From: an uncultured Elusimicrobia bacterium
GTDB taxonomy: Bacteria > Elusimicrobiota > Elusimicrobia > UBA1565 > UBA9628
DNA: 64,000 bases
Direction: 5' to 3'
Assembly: GCA_903830945.1 (NCBI GenBank)
Contig: CAIKVT010000026.1
Coordinates: forward strand, 122,395-186,394
Within the stretch, counting starts at the first letter, position 1, and the number at the start of each line of letters is the position of its first letter. The position numbers and the translations under genes were made by a program. Under the pieces are notes generated by a model that was not told the origin of the DNA, did not search any database, and worked only from the letters and a program-made list of their open reading frames with translations. This document shows positions 50,510 through 62,000 of this stretch, one piece after another.

Positions 50510-51976
50510 GTGCTTTTCAATTCTCTACAGTTCCTGTTCTTCTTCCCGGCCGTAACGGCCCTTTATTTTCTTCTGCCCCAGCGATTGCGCTGGCAACTCC
50601 TTTTGCTGGCCAGCTGCGTTTTCTACATGACGTTCATTCCCGCTTATATCGCGATCCTGGGGGTCACGATCCTCATAGACTATGTTGCCGGACGATTGAT
50701 CGAGACTCCCGGGATCTCAGCAAGCAGGAAACGAGCGCTTCTTGTCGTCAGCATCTGCTCCACATGCCTGGTCCTGTTCGTATTCAAGTATTTCGATTTC
50801 TTCGCAACGAATCTAGATGCGATGGCTCATTTCTTCGGATGGAACTGTCCCATATCGACCCTTAGGATCATCCTTCCCATCGGGCTATCGTTCCACACAT
50901 TCCAGAGCCTGAGTTATGTCGTGGAAGTCTACCGCGGCAGACAAAAAGCTGAACGGCATCTCGGCATTTATGCGCTTTATGTGATGTTCTACCCCCAGCT
51001 GGTCGCCGGCCCCATCGAGCGCCCGCAGAATCTCCTGCACCAGTTCTACGACGAACATCCGTTCGATTATCAGCGGGTCGCCGATGGCCTAAAGCTGATG
51101 CTTTGGGGGATGTTCAAGAAGGTCGTCATCGCCGACCGCCTAGCCGTTCTGGTCGGCGTGGTTTATGGCCATCCCCGCGACTACGCCGGCTGGCCGCTGA
51201 TCGTGGCCACGGTCTTTTTCGCATTCCAGATCTACTGCGATTTCTCCGGTTATTCCGATATCGCCATCGGGTCGGCGCAAGTCATGGGCTTCCGGCTGAT
51301 GGATAATTTCAACCGGCCGTACTTTTCAAAATCGATCGCACAGTTCTGGAGCCGCTGGCACATCTCGCTGTCGACCTGGTTCCGTGACTACGTCTATATC
51401 CCTTTGGGCGGAAATCGCGCGAGGACGTGGCGGTGGCAGTGCAACTTGTTCATGACCTTCCTCATCAGCGGCCTCTGGCATGGAGCCAATTGGACCTATG
51501 TCGTATGGGGAGGCATCAACGGCTTTTATCTGATATCGTCCCTCTGGACCCAGGGCCTCAGGCGGTCCATCGGCAGCGCCATCGGGCTCCACCGGTTCCC
51601 TGGCCTTCACAAGTGTCTGCGCATAGGATGGACGTTCTCATTGATCTGCGTCGCCTGGATCTTCTTCAGGGCATCCAGCATCTCAGATGCATGGTACATC
51701 TTGACGCATCTGTTCCGCGGGTTGCATGACGGCATCAAGCCGATCGGGCTTGGCCGGATCCTTCACCTGGGATTGACGCGGTCAGGATTGGCTGTCGCAA
51801 TCCTTTCCATCGGATTCATGGAACTGATCCACTTCATCCAGCGCCACAGGAGCATCCGGCACATGTTGATGGAGCAGCCGGCCTGGCTCAGGTGGTCGGT
51901 CTACTACGCCCTGGGATTCGGGATTCTCTTATTCGGGGTGTTTCAAAAGCGCCAATTCATCTACTTCCAGTTTTGA
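50510..51976 (+). CDS. MBOAT-family O-acyltransferase (AlgI/DltB-like)
   Basis: 488 residues from the GTG at 50,510, giving the typical N-terminus LFNSLQFLFFFPAVTALYFL. About 11-12 membrane helices. MBOAT motifs: QLVAGPIERPQNLL, RWHISLSTWFRDYVYIPLGG and the catalytic-histidine region FLISGLWHGANW. Members of this AlgI/PatA/DltB group pass acyl groups across the inner membrane for O-acetylation of exported polysaccharides. The SGNH-type partner gene starts 11 bases downstream, the same two-component layout as AlgI-AlgJ/X. Confidence 0.92.
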   Translation: MLFNSLQFLFFFPAVTALYFLLPQRLRWQLLLLASCVFYMTFIPAYIAILGVTILIDYVAGRLIETPGISASRKRALLVVSICSTCLVLFVFKYFDFFATNLDAMAHFFGWNCPISTLRIILPIGLSFHTFQSLSYVVEVYRGRQKAERHLGIYALYVMFYPQLVAGPIERPQNLLHQFYDEHPFDYQRVADGLKLMLWGMFKKVVIADRLAVLVGVVYGHPRDYAGWPLIVATVFFAFQIYCDFSGYSDIAIGSAQVMGFRLMDNFNRPYFSKSIAQFWSRWHISLSTWFRDYVYIPLGGNRARTWRWQCNLFMTFLISGLWHGANWTYVVWGGINGFYLISSLWTQGLRRSIGSAIGLHRFPGLHKCLRIGWTFSLICVAWIFFRASSISDAWYILTHLFRGLHDGIKPIGLGRILHLGLTRSGLAVAILSIGFMELIHFIQRHRSIRHMLMEQPAWLRWSVYYALGFGILLFGVFQKRQFIYFQF

Positions 51977-51987
51977 GCGATCGAACA

Positions 51988-52971
51988 ATGAAACGTTTCA
52001 TCATAAAACTCACACTGTTCTTCGCGCCTTTTGTCATCGTCTTGGCCGGCGCGGAGATGCGCCTGAGGAAAGCCCCGAACAGCTACAGCGCCAAGCTGGC
52101 GCTGCTGAAGGAGAATCGGGGATGCGAGGTGCTGATCCTGGGGCCCTCATACGCGTTACGCGGGCTCGATCCGAATTTCTTCGGCCGCAAGGGCTTCAAC
52201 CTGGGCAACGTTCGCCAGTCGCTGTATCACGATTCCCGATTGCTGCAGCGGCTGGCTCCGACTCTGCCTGATCTTAAAGTCGTCGTATTCACCGTCGCCT
52301 ACTTCTCTTTGGAATATGACCCCAGGATAGGGCCCGAAAGATGGCGCTCATTCTTCTATCGGCAATACTACGGGATCCCGCCCAACGGCTGGCGCCTGTG
52401 GCTCGATGTCAGGAATTACAGCAGGGTGGCGCTGTACGGAGGAGATGAGATAAGGAGTCAGATATTGCGTCTTGTCGCGCCGCTTCTGCCGGCATCCGCC
52501 GGGGGCTGGTTCGGCGCGACGGATGCCCCGAAAGATCTGCTGCTGCCCGATATGTCCGCCAATGGGTGGCTGCCATGTGACGACGTCCTGCAGGACATCG
52601 GCGCCCAAAAGGGCCGGGCCCGCGTCGAGTTCCATCATCACAATCTCATGCGGGAGAGATTCCGCCAAGAAAACATCCGATATTTAAGGGAAGGCATCGA
52701 GTTTGCTCTCCAACGAGGGGTGACGCCGATCCTTGTGACGGTTCCTGTTTTCCACACCTATTCCGACCATGTCGACCGGGGCAGGTATCTCTGGATGCAG
52801 GAGAGCGTCGAGCATCTGCGCGCGGAATACAAGATCCGATACCTCAATTATTTCACGGACCATCGGTTCGAGCGTGAAGATTTCGGGGATCCCGATCACC
52901 TCAATTCAAAAGGCGCCGCGAAGTTCAGCAGGATATTCAGCGAGGAGGCTCTTCAGACATCAGTCAAGTAG
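51988..52971 (+). CDS. SGNH-like (AlgX/DltD-type) polysaccharide acetyltransferase partner
   Basis: 327 residues from the ATG at 51,988. One N-terminal membrane helix (about 5-22, IIKLTLFFAPFVIVLAG) anchors a periplasmic domain. VLILGPSYALRGLDPNFF carries the GxS nucleophile motif, and DPDHLNSKGAAKF the C-terminal DxxH dyad, completing an SGNH triad. It probably completes acyl transfer onto the glycan, receiving the acyl group from the MBOAT protein. Confidence 0.78.
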   Translation: MKRFIIKLTLFFAPFVIVLAGAEMRLRKAPNSYSAKLALLKENRGCEVLILGPSYALRGLDPNFFGRKGFNLGNVRQSLYHDSRLLQRLAPTLPDLKVVVFTVAYFSLEYDPRIGPERWRSFFYRQYYGIPPNGWRLWLDVRNYSRVALYGGDEIRSQILRLVAPLLPASAGGWFGATDAPKDLLLPDMSANGWLPCDDVLQDIGAQKGRARVEFHHHNLMRERFRQENIRYLREGIEFALQRGVTPILVTVPVFHTYSDHVDRGRYLWMQESVEHLRAEYKIRYLNYFTDHRFEREDFGDPDHLNSKGAAKFSRIFSEEALQTSVK

Positions 52972-52989
52972 GCTGGCGCCTGTTTTTTA

Positions 52990-52995
52990 TATAAT
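52990..52995 (+). promoter_or_regulatory. -10 element (TATAAT) for the giant protein gene
   Basis: A perfect TATAAT after a T-rich run, ending 10 bases before the ATG at 53,006; the transcript would start about 4 bases before the start codon. The T-run may double as the terminator of the preceding gene. Confidence 0.55.
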
Positions 52996-53005
52996 TCTGG
53001 CGAAA

Positions 53006-56000
53006 ATGTCTTTCAGAGACAGAAAAAATAAATTGAACCGCGGAACAGCGTCCATGCGCCCGGCCCGGCGTTGGGCGGCAGGGCTTTTGCCGGCCTGCCT
53101 GCTTTGGCTGTGCCTGCCCCTCGCGACCCATGCCGATTGCAGCCCTCCGGAAGCTGTCGACTGCGGTGGGGCTTCAATTTACTACGTCTGCCATGACGGG
53201 TCCTCCTGTCCCACGCCACACTATTCCGGCATCCAAGCCGCCGTCACCGCCGCGGTGACCCATTACGGCAATGCCTGCGTGGTCATCTGCGACAATGAAA
53301 CTTACACGGACGGACCGGTTTCAATCCCTAAAGAGTCGCTCGACCATCTCGTCATCGTGGGCTCGCCCGCTCCCAATCAGCCCACGATCGCTCCGACCGG
53401 TAGCGGCGATGCCGTTTTTATAATCGACATGAATAAAGTCACCCTGGAGAACCTCATCATCCAGGCAGAAAATTATACTGACGGCATAAAGGTCAACTCC
53501 ATCAACAACAGCATCAGCTCCAACATGATCTCGAGTGCTACAAATGCGGACATAGAGGTCAACTCCAGCTACAACACCATCAGCTACAACATGATCTTGG
53601 GCGCCAAACATGACGGCATAGAGGTCAACTCCAACAACAACAGCATCAGCTACAACACGATCATGGGTGCTATAAACAATGGCATTCAAATCTATGGCTC
53701 GGACTGGGGGGGTGGGCTCTCCAATTTCATCGACAGCAACATCATCACGGATGCCGAAGAAAATGGCATTGACATCTCGTACAACACCAACAGCACGATC
53801 AGCAACAACATCATCACGAATGCCGGAGGCGTAGGCATTTCCATCACACAGGGCGAAGAAAACAGCACCACGATCAACAACAACACCATCTCAAGTTCCG
53901 GCGATGGCATAGTGCTCTCTGGGAACGGTGGCAACACGCTCCAAAGCAACACCATCACGTCCCTGTCCGGCGACGGCATCGACCTCATGGACGGGGGTGG
54001 CGACACCGTGGCCTTTAGCAGCATCACCGCGACCGTCAACGGCATCCATGTCAACGCGCCGAACGACACGTTCTACTACGACACCATCACGGAAGCCAGA
54101 TACGGACTCGCGGTCGACGCGCTCGCCTCGGGCCTGAGCATCTCCAACCTCACCTTCCAGAACCTGCAACCCGGCGCCACGGCCATCAGCTTCGCCAACT
54201 ATTCGGGGCCGGCTTTCGTATCGACCTACGCCAACGTCAACTTCACGATGAGCAGCGGCGTCAACATCGACGCCAGCGAGCTCGCCTCCGGCACGAACAT
54301 CTACATGCTCGACGCCGCCGGCTACACGGGGGAAGGCAACGCAGACGACCCATATGCTTACGTGCACTGGCTCGACTGCTCCTGCGGCAACCCCTGCTAC
54401 GTCAGGCCCGGCGGCACCTACCCGACCATCACATCCGCGGTCAACACCATCCCCGCCTCGTACACCGGAAACCAGTGCATCTACGTGGACACCTCGACCT
54501 ACTACGAGCAGGTCGTCGTGGAAGGCAAGACGCCCAGCGACGGCGTTTCGGGTATTACGATAGCGCTAGACCCCGCGATCTATGCCCTGAACCAAGCGAC
54601 TGCCACCGTGGTCGACCCGCCGAACGGCGAGGAGGCCGCTTTCCATATCAACAACGCCAGCGTGACCTTAGCGAACATCCACATCATCCCCACCAAGAGA
54701 TTAACATACGGCGTGCATGTCTACTCCCCCTACGTGGTCATCTCCAGCGTGAGCATCCTGGACAGCGGCGGCAATATCACCAATGCAGGCATCTATTGGG
54801 ATTTCTCAAGCGGCTACAATATGGTCTCCTACAGCACCATAACCGTGGGCGGTACCTTTTCTAATGGCATCGATGATAACAGCTCCGGCGGCAATCTGGT
54901 GAGCCGGAGCTATATTTTCGCGCCGAACTACGGCATCAATGTCGAAAATGGCGGCGGCAACACCATCAGCAACAATACCATCTCGAGTTCCAACGATGGC
55001 ATCGTCCTGTATGACGCGGGCGGCGACACCGTGACCTTCAGCAGCATCACCGCGCTCAGCACCGGCATCTATGTAAACTCTCCGGATGTCACGCTCTCTT
55101 CCAATGTCGTCACCGGGGCCAAATGGGGGATCGCGATTGACACTTACGCCCTGGGCCTGGCCATCTCCAGCCTCACCTTCCAAAATCTGCAGTCCGGCGC
55201 CACGGCCATAAACTTCACGAATGAGACCTCCGGCAAGACCTTCCTCTCCACCTTCACTTCCGTGGCCTTCAATAAAACCAGCGGGGTCAACATCAACGCC
55301 AGCCCCCTGGACCCCTCCAGCACCATCTGGATGTTCGCCTCCGCCGGGCCCGAGGGCGGGACCACGAATGGCCCCGCTTTCGCGGACGACCCTAACAAGG
55401 TCGTGCACTGGGGCGGCTTGCCGCCGCCCGGCTGCGATCGGGCTATCAACGTGGCGCAGGACGGTTCCGGCGACTATACCCACATCCAGGACGGCGTCAG
55501 CTATGCGGTAGATCATCTTTTAGGCAATACCTGCGTGGTGATCACCGATGGGAAGACCTATAACGAGTCGGTTCTGGTCTTAGGCTCGCCCAGCAGCACG
55601 GAACGCCTCACCATCATGGGCTATCCCAATGCGCCCACGATCAGCGGTGGCCCTGTTTTTAGGATCGAAATGTCCTCCGTGACCCTGCGGAATCTCATCA
55701 TCGCGAGCGCCGGCGACTACGGAGTCTTATATGAGAGTGGCAACTTCAACAACATCAGCGGAAGCACCATCACCGCCGGATATGTTGCGGTGGAATATGA
55801 TTCCGGCGCCGACAACACCATCACCGGGAGCTACCTCTTCGGCGGGTATTATGGGGTGCTGCTGTATGGCGATGGTAACGATACGATCAGCAGCAATACC
55901 ATCTCGAGTTCCGGCGTCGGAATCGACCTGTATGACGCGGGCGGTGATGTCGTGGTCGCCAATACCATCAACGCGGACGGCAACGGCATCAATGCCGAGG

Positions 56001-59000
56001 ATGGCAGCGGCGGCAACAACGCGATCAGCGGCAACACCATCACGGGTTCTGGCGAGGCCGGTTTGTATCTTCAGCCCGGCTCCGGCGGCGGCAACTGGAT
56101 CAGCGACAATACCATCTCGAGCCCCTACGGCATCGTCCTGTATGACGCGGGCGGCGACACAGTGGCTTTGTGCAACATCGCCGCGGACCCCTGCGGCGTC
56201 TGGTGCGGCTCGCCGAACCTGACGCTCTCTTCCAATGTCGTCACTGGAGCCAAATGGGGGCTCGCGATCGACGCGGGCGCCGCCCCTGGCCTGGCCATCT
56301 CCAGCCTCACCTTCCAAAATCTGCAGTCCGGCGCCACGGCCATAAACTTCACGAATGTGACCACCTTCCTCTCCACCTTCACTTCCGTGGCCTTCAATGA
56401 AACCGGCGGGGTCAACATCAACGCCAGCCTCCTGAACCCTTCCAGCACCATCTGGATGATCACGCCCACCGGCATGACCGGCCACGGCTTCTCAAACGAC
56501 CCCAGCTACGTCGTGCATTGGCTCGTCCCTCCAGCGTGCGTCTGCGGCATCAACCCCTGCTATGTCAGGCCCGGCGGAACCTACCCGACCATCACATCCG
56601 CGGTCAACGCGGTGCCGGCCTCCTTTACCAGCAACGAATGCATCTACGTTGACACCTCCACATACAGCGAGCAAGTCACGGTGGCCAACAAGACGTCAAG
56701 CAACAACGCTCTCCTGATTATAGAGCTGGACCCCGCGATCTATAACGCCCAACATGGGTCGACCGCGACCGTGGTCAATCCGCCCGCTGGCTCCAACGCC
56801 GCCTTCCAGATCATGAACGCCAGCGTGACCATCGCGAACATCAACATCATCAGCACCAACAGCGTGCACTACGGCGTGCTGGTCTCCTCGTCCTACGCGA
56901 CCATCTCCAGCGTGACCATCAATGACCCCTCGCCAGGCCATATCCAGGATGCGGGCGTCTGTTTCGGCTTTCCGGGCGGCTCCGGCATGGTCGCCTACAG
57001 CACTATAACCGCGGGCTCAGCGGAAGGCATCATTGATTATGGCTACGGCGGCAGCACCATCACCTACAGCGTCATCAACGCGGCCAGCGTGGGTCTGTCT
57101 ATCGGAGGCAGCCAGGGCGACAGCATCAGTTTCAGCACCATCACCACCCAAGGCACTGGCCACGGAATCGAAGATTACGCCGGCGGCAGCGCCATCAGCC
57201 ACAGCGTCATTAACGCGAACGGCGTGGGTCTGTATATCGGAGGCAGCCAGGGCGACAGCATCAGCTTCAGCACCATCACTGTCCAAGGCGACGGCGAAGG
57301 AGTCGTCGACTATGTCGGCGGCAGCACCATCACCGCAAGCGTCATCAACTTCCAAGGAGTCGGAAACGGAGTCGACTATTACGGCGCCGGCGGCGACATC
57401 ATCAGCGGAAGCATCATCACCTGCCAAAACGGGGACGGAGTCGACTATGAAGGCGGCGGCGGCAACACCATCACCGCAAGCGTCATCTCCGCGTGGGACG
57501 ACGGAGTCTACGATGGTAGCGGTGGCGGCAACCTCATCAGCGCAAGCACCATAACCTCCACGAACGGGTCCGGCGGGAACGGAGTCAACTATGAAAACGT
57601 CGGCGGCAGCACCATCACTGCAAGCATCATCTCCGCGGGAGGCAACGACGGAGTCTACGATCGTAGCTCCGGCGGCAACCTCATCAGCGCAAGCACCATA
57701 ACCTCCACGGCCGATAGTGACGACAATAACGGAGTCGAGTATGTAGGCGGCGGCGGCAGCAACATCACCGCAAGCGTCATAACCTCCTTAAATGGGTCCG
57801 GAGTCGCGTATGCAGGCGGCGGCAGCAACAACATCACCGCAAGCGTCATCTCCGCAGCGACCGGAGTCTCCGATTATAGCTCCAGCGGCAGCGGCAACCT
57901 CATCAGCGCAAGCGTCATCTCCGCGTGGAGCAACGGAGTCGTATATGGCAATTATGGCGGCAGCACCATCACCGCAAGCGTCATCTCCTCGGGGGTGGAC
58001 GGAGTCTACGATTATAGCTCCGGCGGCAACGTCATCAGCGCAAGCAGCATAACCGCGGTCACCGACGGCATCTATGTCGACGCCCCGAACGTCACGCTCT
58101 CCTCCGATTTCATCACGGATGCCCGCATCGGGCTCGGGATCGACGCCGGCGGCAAGGGCCTGGCCATCTCCGGCATAACCTTCCAAGATTTGCTGCAAGG
58201 CGCCACGGCCATCAATTTTGATATGGCAGGAGTATACCTCGCCACCTTCACCTCCGTGGCGTTCAACGAGACCAGCGGGACCAATATCAATGCCAGCGCC
58301 CTGGCCGCCTCCAGCACCATCTGGATGTTCGCGTCCGTCGGTACCAGCTCCGGCTCCGCGCATGCAACTGACCCCCATCAGGTCGTGCACTGGGTGATAG
58401 GCGGCGAGCCCGCAGGCTGCGCCTGCAACGGCAGCCCCTGCTACGTCAGGCCCGGCGGCGCCTACCTGACCATCACATCCGCGCTCAACGCCATCCCGGC
58501 CTCCTACATTGGCAACCAATGCATCTACGTCGATACTTCGGCCTACGGCGAAACTGTCACGGTGAACCAGTCTCCCGGGGACATCAATAGCCGCATTTTC
58601 ATCCAGCTCGACCCGATCATCTACGCAGCCGACCCCGCGACCGCGACCGTGATCAATCCGCCCATGGGCTCGACCGCGGCGTTCCAGATCATGAACGCCG
58701 GCGTGACCATCGCGAACATCAACATCATCCCCACCAACAGCATGAGCTACGGCGTGTACGCCTCCTCGCCGAACATCGCCATCACCAGCGTCAACGTCAT
58801 CGACCCGGGCGGCTACATCACGACCGCGGGCGTCTATTTCGACTCGCAGAGCGACTACAATACGGTGAGCTGCTCGAGCGTGACCGTGGGCAACACCGGC
58901 GCCTCCGGTTTCTATCTGAACGGCTCCAGCATGACGACTGTGTCCTATAGCTCGGTCCTGGCCAACTATTCCAACGGAAGCGCGAATGGAAGCGCCCTCT

Positions 59001-62000
59001 ATCTGAACGGCGCATCCTCCAACACCTTTACGGCGTTGCTAGCCAACGACCCGGCCACACCAAATGGATACGGCGTGAAGTTTGCGCCCGGCTCCAACTA
59101 CAATTCCATAAGCCAGAGCACCATGGCCGGCCAAACGAGTGGACTTGTACTCTACGGTGAATTCAACTCGGTCAACTGGAGCTATATGTACGGGTCCCAG
59201 GCTAGCGGCATGGATATTGAATACGGCAACGATAACACGATAAACCATAGCACCATGACCAGCGCCGGCGGCTATGGAGGTCTCTACCTCAATTACGCCG
59301 CGGACAATTTAGTCAGTTGGAGCTATATGTACGGGTCCGGGGGGACACACGGCGCTTTTATTCGAAATTCCTCCAACTATAATTCCATAATCCAGAGCAC
59401 CATGACCGGGACCATCGGCCTCGTGCTCGGCCAGGCTGTCGGCCCCGAATGTTCATCCAACACGGTCAGCGGAAGCTATATATTCGGAACCAGCATCGGC
59501 GCGGAGATCCAACCAACATCCAACCTGAACACCATTAGCCAGAGCACCATGATCGGCGGCGGCTCCTACGGCCTCTGGATTTACCAATCCTCGTCCAACA
59601 CGGCCGCGGGATGCTACATCCAGGGCTCCCCTGCCGTCCTTATCCAATACTCGACCGAAACGGCCATCAACTACAGCACACTGGTGGGCGCCAATGGCAT
59701 CGGCTTGGATATGGCTGATGGCAGCGTCGGCCTGACCCTCTCTTCTTCTTCCGTCCAGGGCAGCGCCGGCAACGAGGGCGTGTACCTGGAAGCTTACAAC
59801 TCAGGCATCATAAACCTCTCATCCAACACTATCACCGGCCCAGCCACGGGCGCCTACTACGGTCTGCTCATCGCCACACAGGGGGTCGCAGGCTCGCCTT
59901 TCACCGGCCTTTCGATCACCAGCATAACTTTCAACTCCCTGCCCCAAGGCGCCACGGCCATCAACTTCCTGGGCGGCCAGTTCCTTTCCACCTTTACATC
60001 CGTTGCCTTTAACGAAACCAGCGGCGCCAACATCAACGCCAGTCCCTTGGCCCCTTCCAGCACCATCTGGTTGTTCGCCCCGGCTGGGAACTTGAACGGC
60101 GCCACGTACATAGACGACCCCAGCCAGGTCGTTCACTGGCCCTCGCCCGGCAATCCCTCCATATACGCGGTCTATACCACGAGCATCACGCTGTCCTATG
60201 GAGCCAGCGGTACTCAGGGCTACGAGGTGGATGCCTCTACGCGGTCAGACTTCCAAGCCGGCACCGTGATCAGCTCGCAGACCGTCAATCCCAATCTGCT
60301 CGCTTTAACGCCGCAGAACCTCGCGGTCAACACCACCTATTACCTGCGCACGGGAGCCTTGTCCGGCCAAACCACCTATTACAATCCGACCGTGCTCTCG
60401 ACCTCAACCCTGGCCACCCCGCCCGCCCTCACCGCCGTCTCGACCTTCACCGGCGTGAGCGCTTCATCCATCACTTTCAACTGGTCGGCCAACGACAACC
60501 CCAACCCCGGCACGCTTTACACAGTGCAGACCTCGACCGTGGCCAACTTCGCCAACGGCGTGGTGATCACGTCGAACACCTACAATGTGACCTTGACCAC
60601 GTCGGGCTTGAACGCCAACACGACCTATTACTTCCAGGTGGCGGCGTTCAACAACAACGGGGTGGCGGGTGGCTACACCATGGCCATCGGCACCTCCACC
60701 TTGGCCGCCGCACCCGCGCTGGCCGCGACGCCGTTTACCGCGGTGGGCACCGCCGCCATCACATTCAGCTGGACGAGTTCAGGCGCGGGCATGCTTTACA
60801 CCGTGCAGACCTCGACCATGGCGAACTTCGCCAGCGGCGTGGTGATCACGTCGAACACCTACAACACCTCGCTGAGCTCGTCGGGCTTGAACGCCGACAC
60901 CACCTATTACTTCCAGGTGGCGGCGTTCAACAACAACGGAGTGGCCAGCGGCTACACCACGGCCATCGGCACCTCCACCTTGGCCGCCGCACCCGCGCTG
61001 ACCGCGACGCCGTTCACCACGGTGGGAACCGCCGCTATCACCTTCAGCTGGACGAGTTCAGGCGCGGGCATGCTTTACACCGTACAGACCTCGACCGTGG
61101 CGAACTTCGCCAGCGGCGTGATGACCACGTCGAACACCTACAATGTGACCTTGACCACGTCCGGTTTGAATGGCAATACGACCTATTACTTCCAGGTGGC
61201 GGCGATCAACCACAACGGAGTGGCCAGCGGCTACACCACGGCCATCGGCACCTCCACCTTGGCCGCCACGCCCGCGCTGGCTGCAACGCCGTTCACCGCG
61301 GTGGGCACCTCCGCCATCACATTCAGCTGGACAAGTTCAGGCGCGGGCACGCTCTACACGGGGCAGACCTCGACCGTCGCGACCTTCACCAGCGGCGTAG
61401 TCACCTCGTCGAACACCTACAATGTGACCTTGACCACGTCCGGTTTGAATGGCAATACGACCTATTACTTCCAGGTGGCGGCGATCAACCACAACGGAGT
61501 GGCCAGCGGCTACACCACAACCATCGGCACCTCCACCTTGGCCGCCGCACCCGCGCTGGCCGCGACGCCGTTCACCACGGTGCGCGCTTCATCCATCACC
61601 TTCAACTGGACGAGTTCAGGCGCGGACACGCTCTACACAGTGCAGTCCTCGACCGTCGCGAACTTCGCCAGCGGCGTGGTGATCACATCGAACACATACA
61701 ACACCTCGCTGAGCTCGTCGGGTTTAAACGCCAACACGACCTATTACTTCCATGTGGCGGCGTTCAACAACAACGGGGTGGCCGGCGGCTACACCACGGC
61801 CATCGGCACCTCCACCTTGGCTGCCGCACCCGCACTGGCTGCAACGCCGTTCACCGCGGTGAGCACCTCCGCCATCACCTTCGGCTGGACGAGTTCAGGC
61901 GCAGGCACGCTCTACGCAGTGCAGACCTCGACCGTCGCGAACTTCGCCAGCGGCGTGATGACCACGTCGAACACCTACAATATGGCCTTAACCACATCGG

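Noticed and set aside
36501..52971. Whole glycan locus as a tRNA-bounded genomic island
   Set aside because: No integrase, no repeat of the tRNA 3' ends on the far side and no clear overall base-composition break were seen; kept only as a possibility in the Fic-relic finding.
53321..60136. Series of minus-strand frames (for example 53,891-54,367 and 55,727-56,485) opposite the giant gene
   Set aside because: They repeat because the + strand coding repeats; Val/Ala/Asp-rich composition with no start signals.
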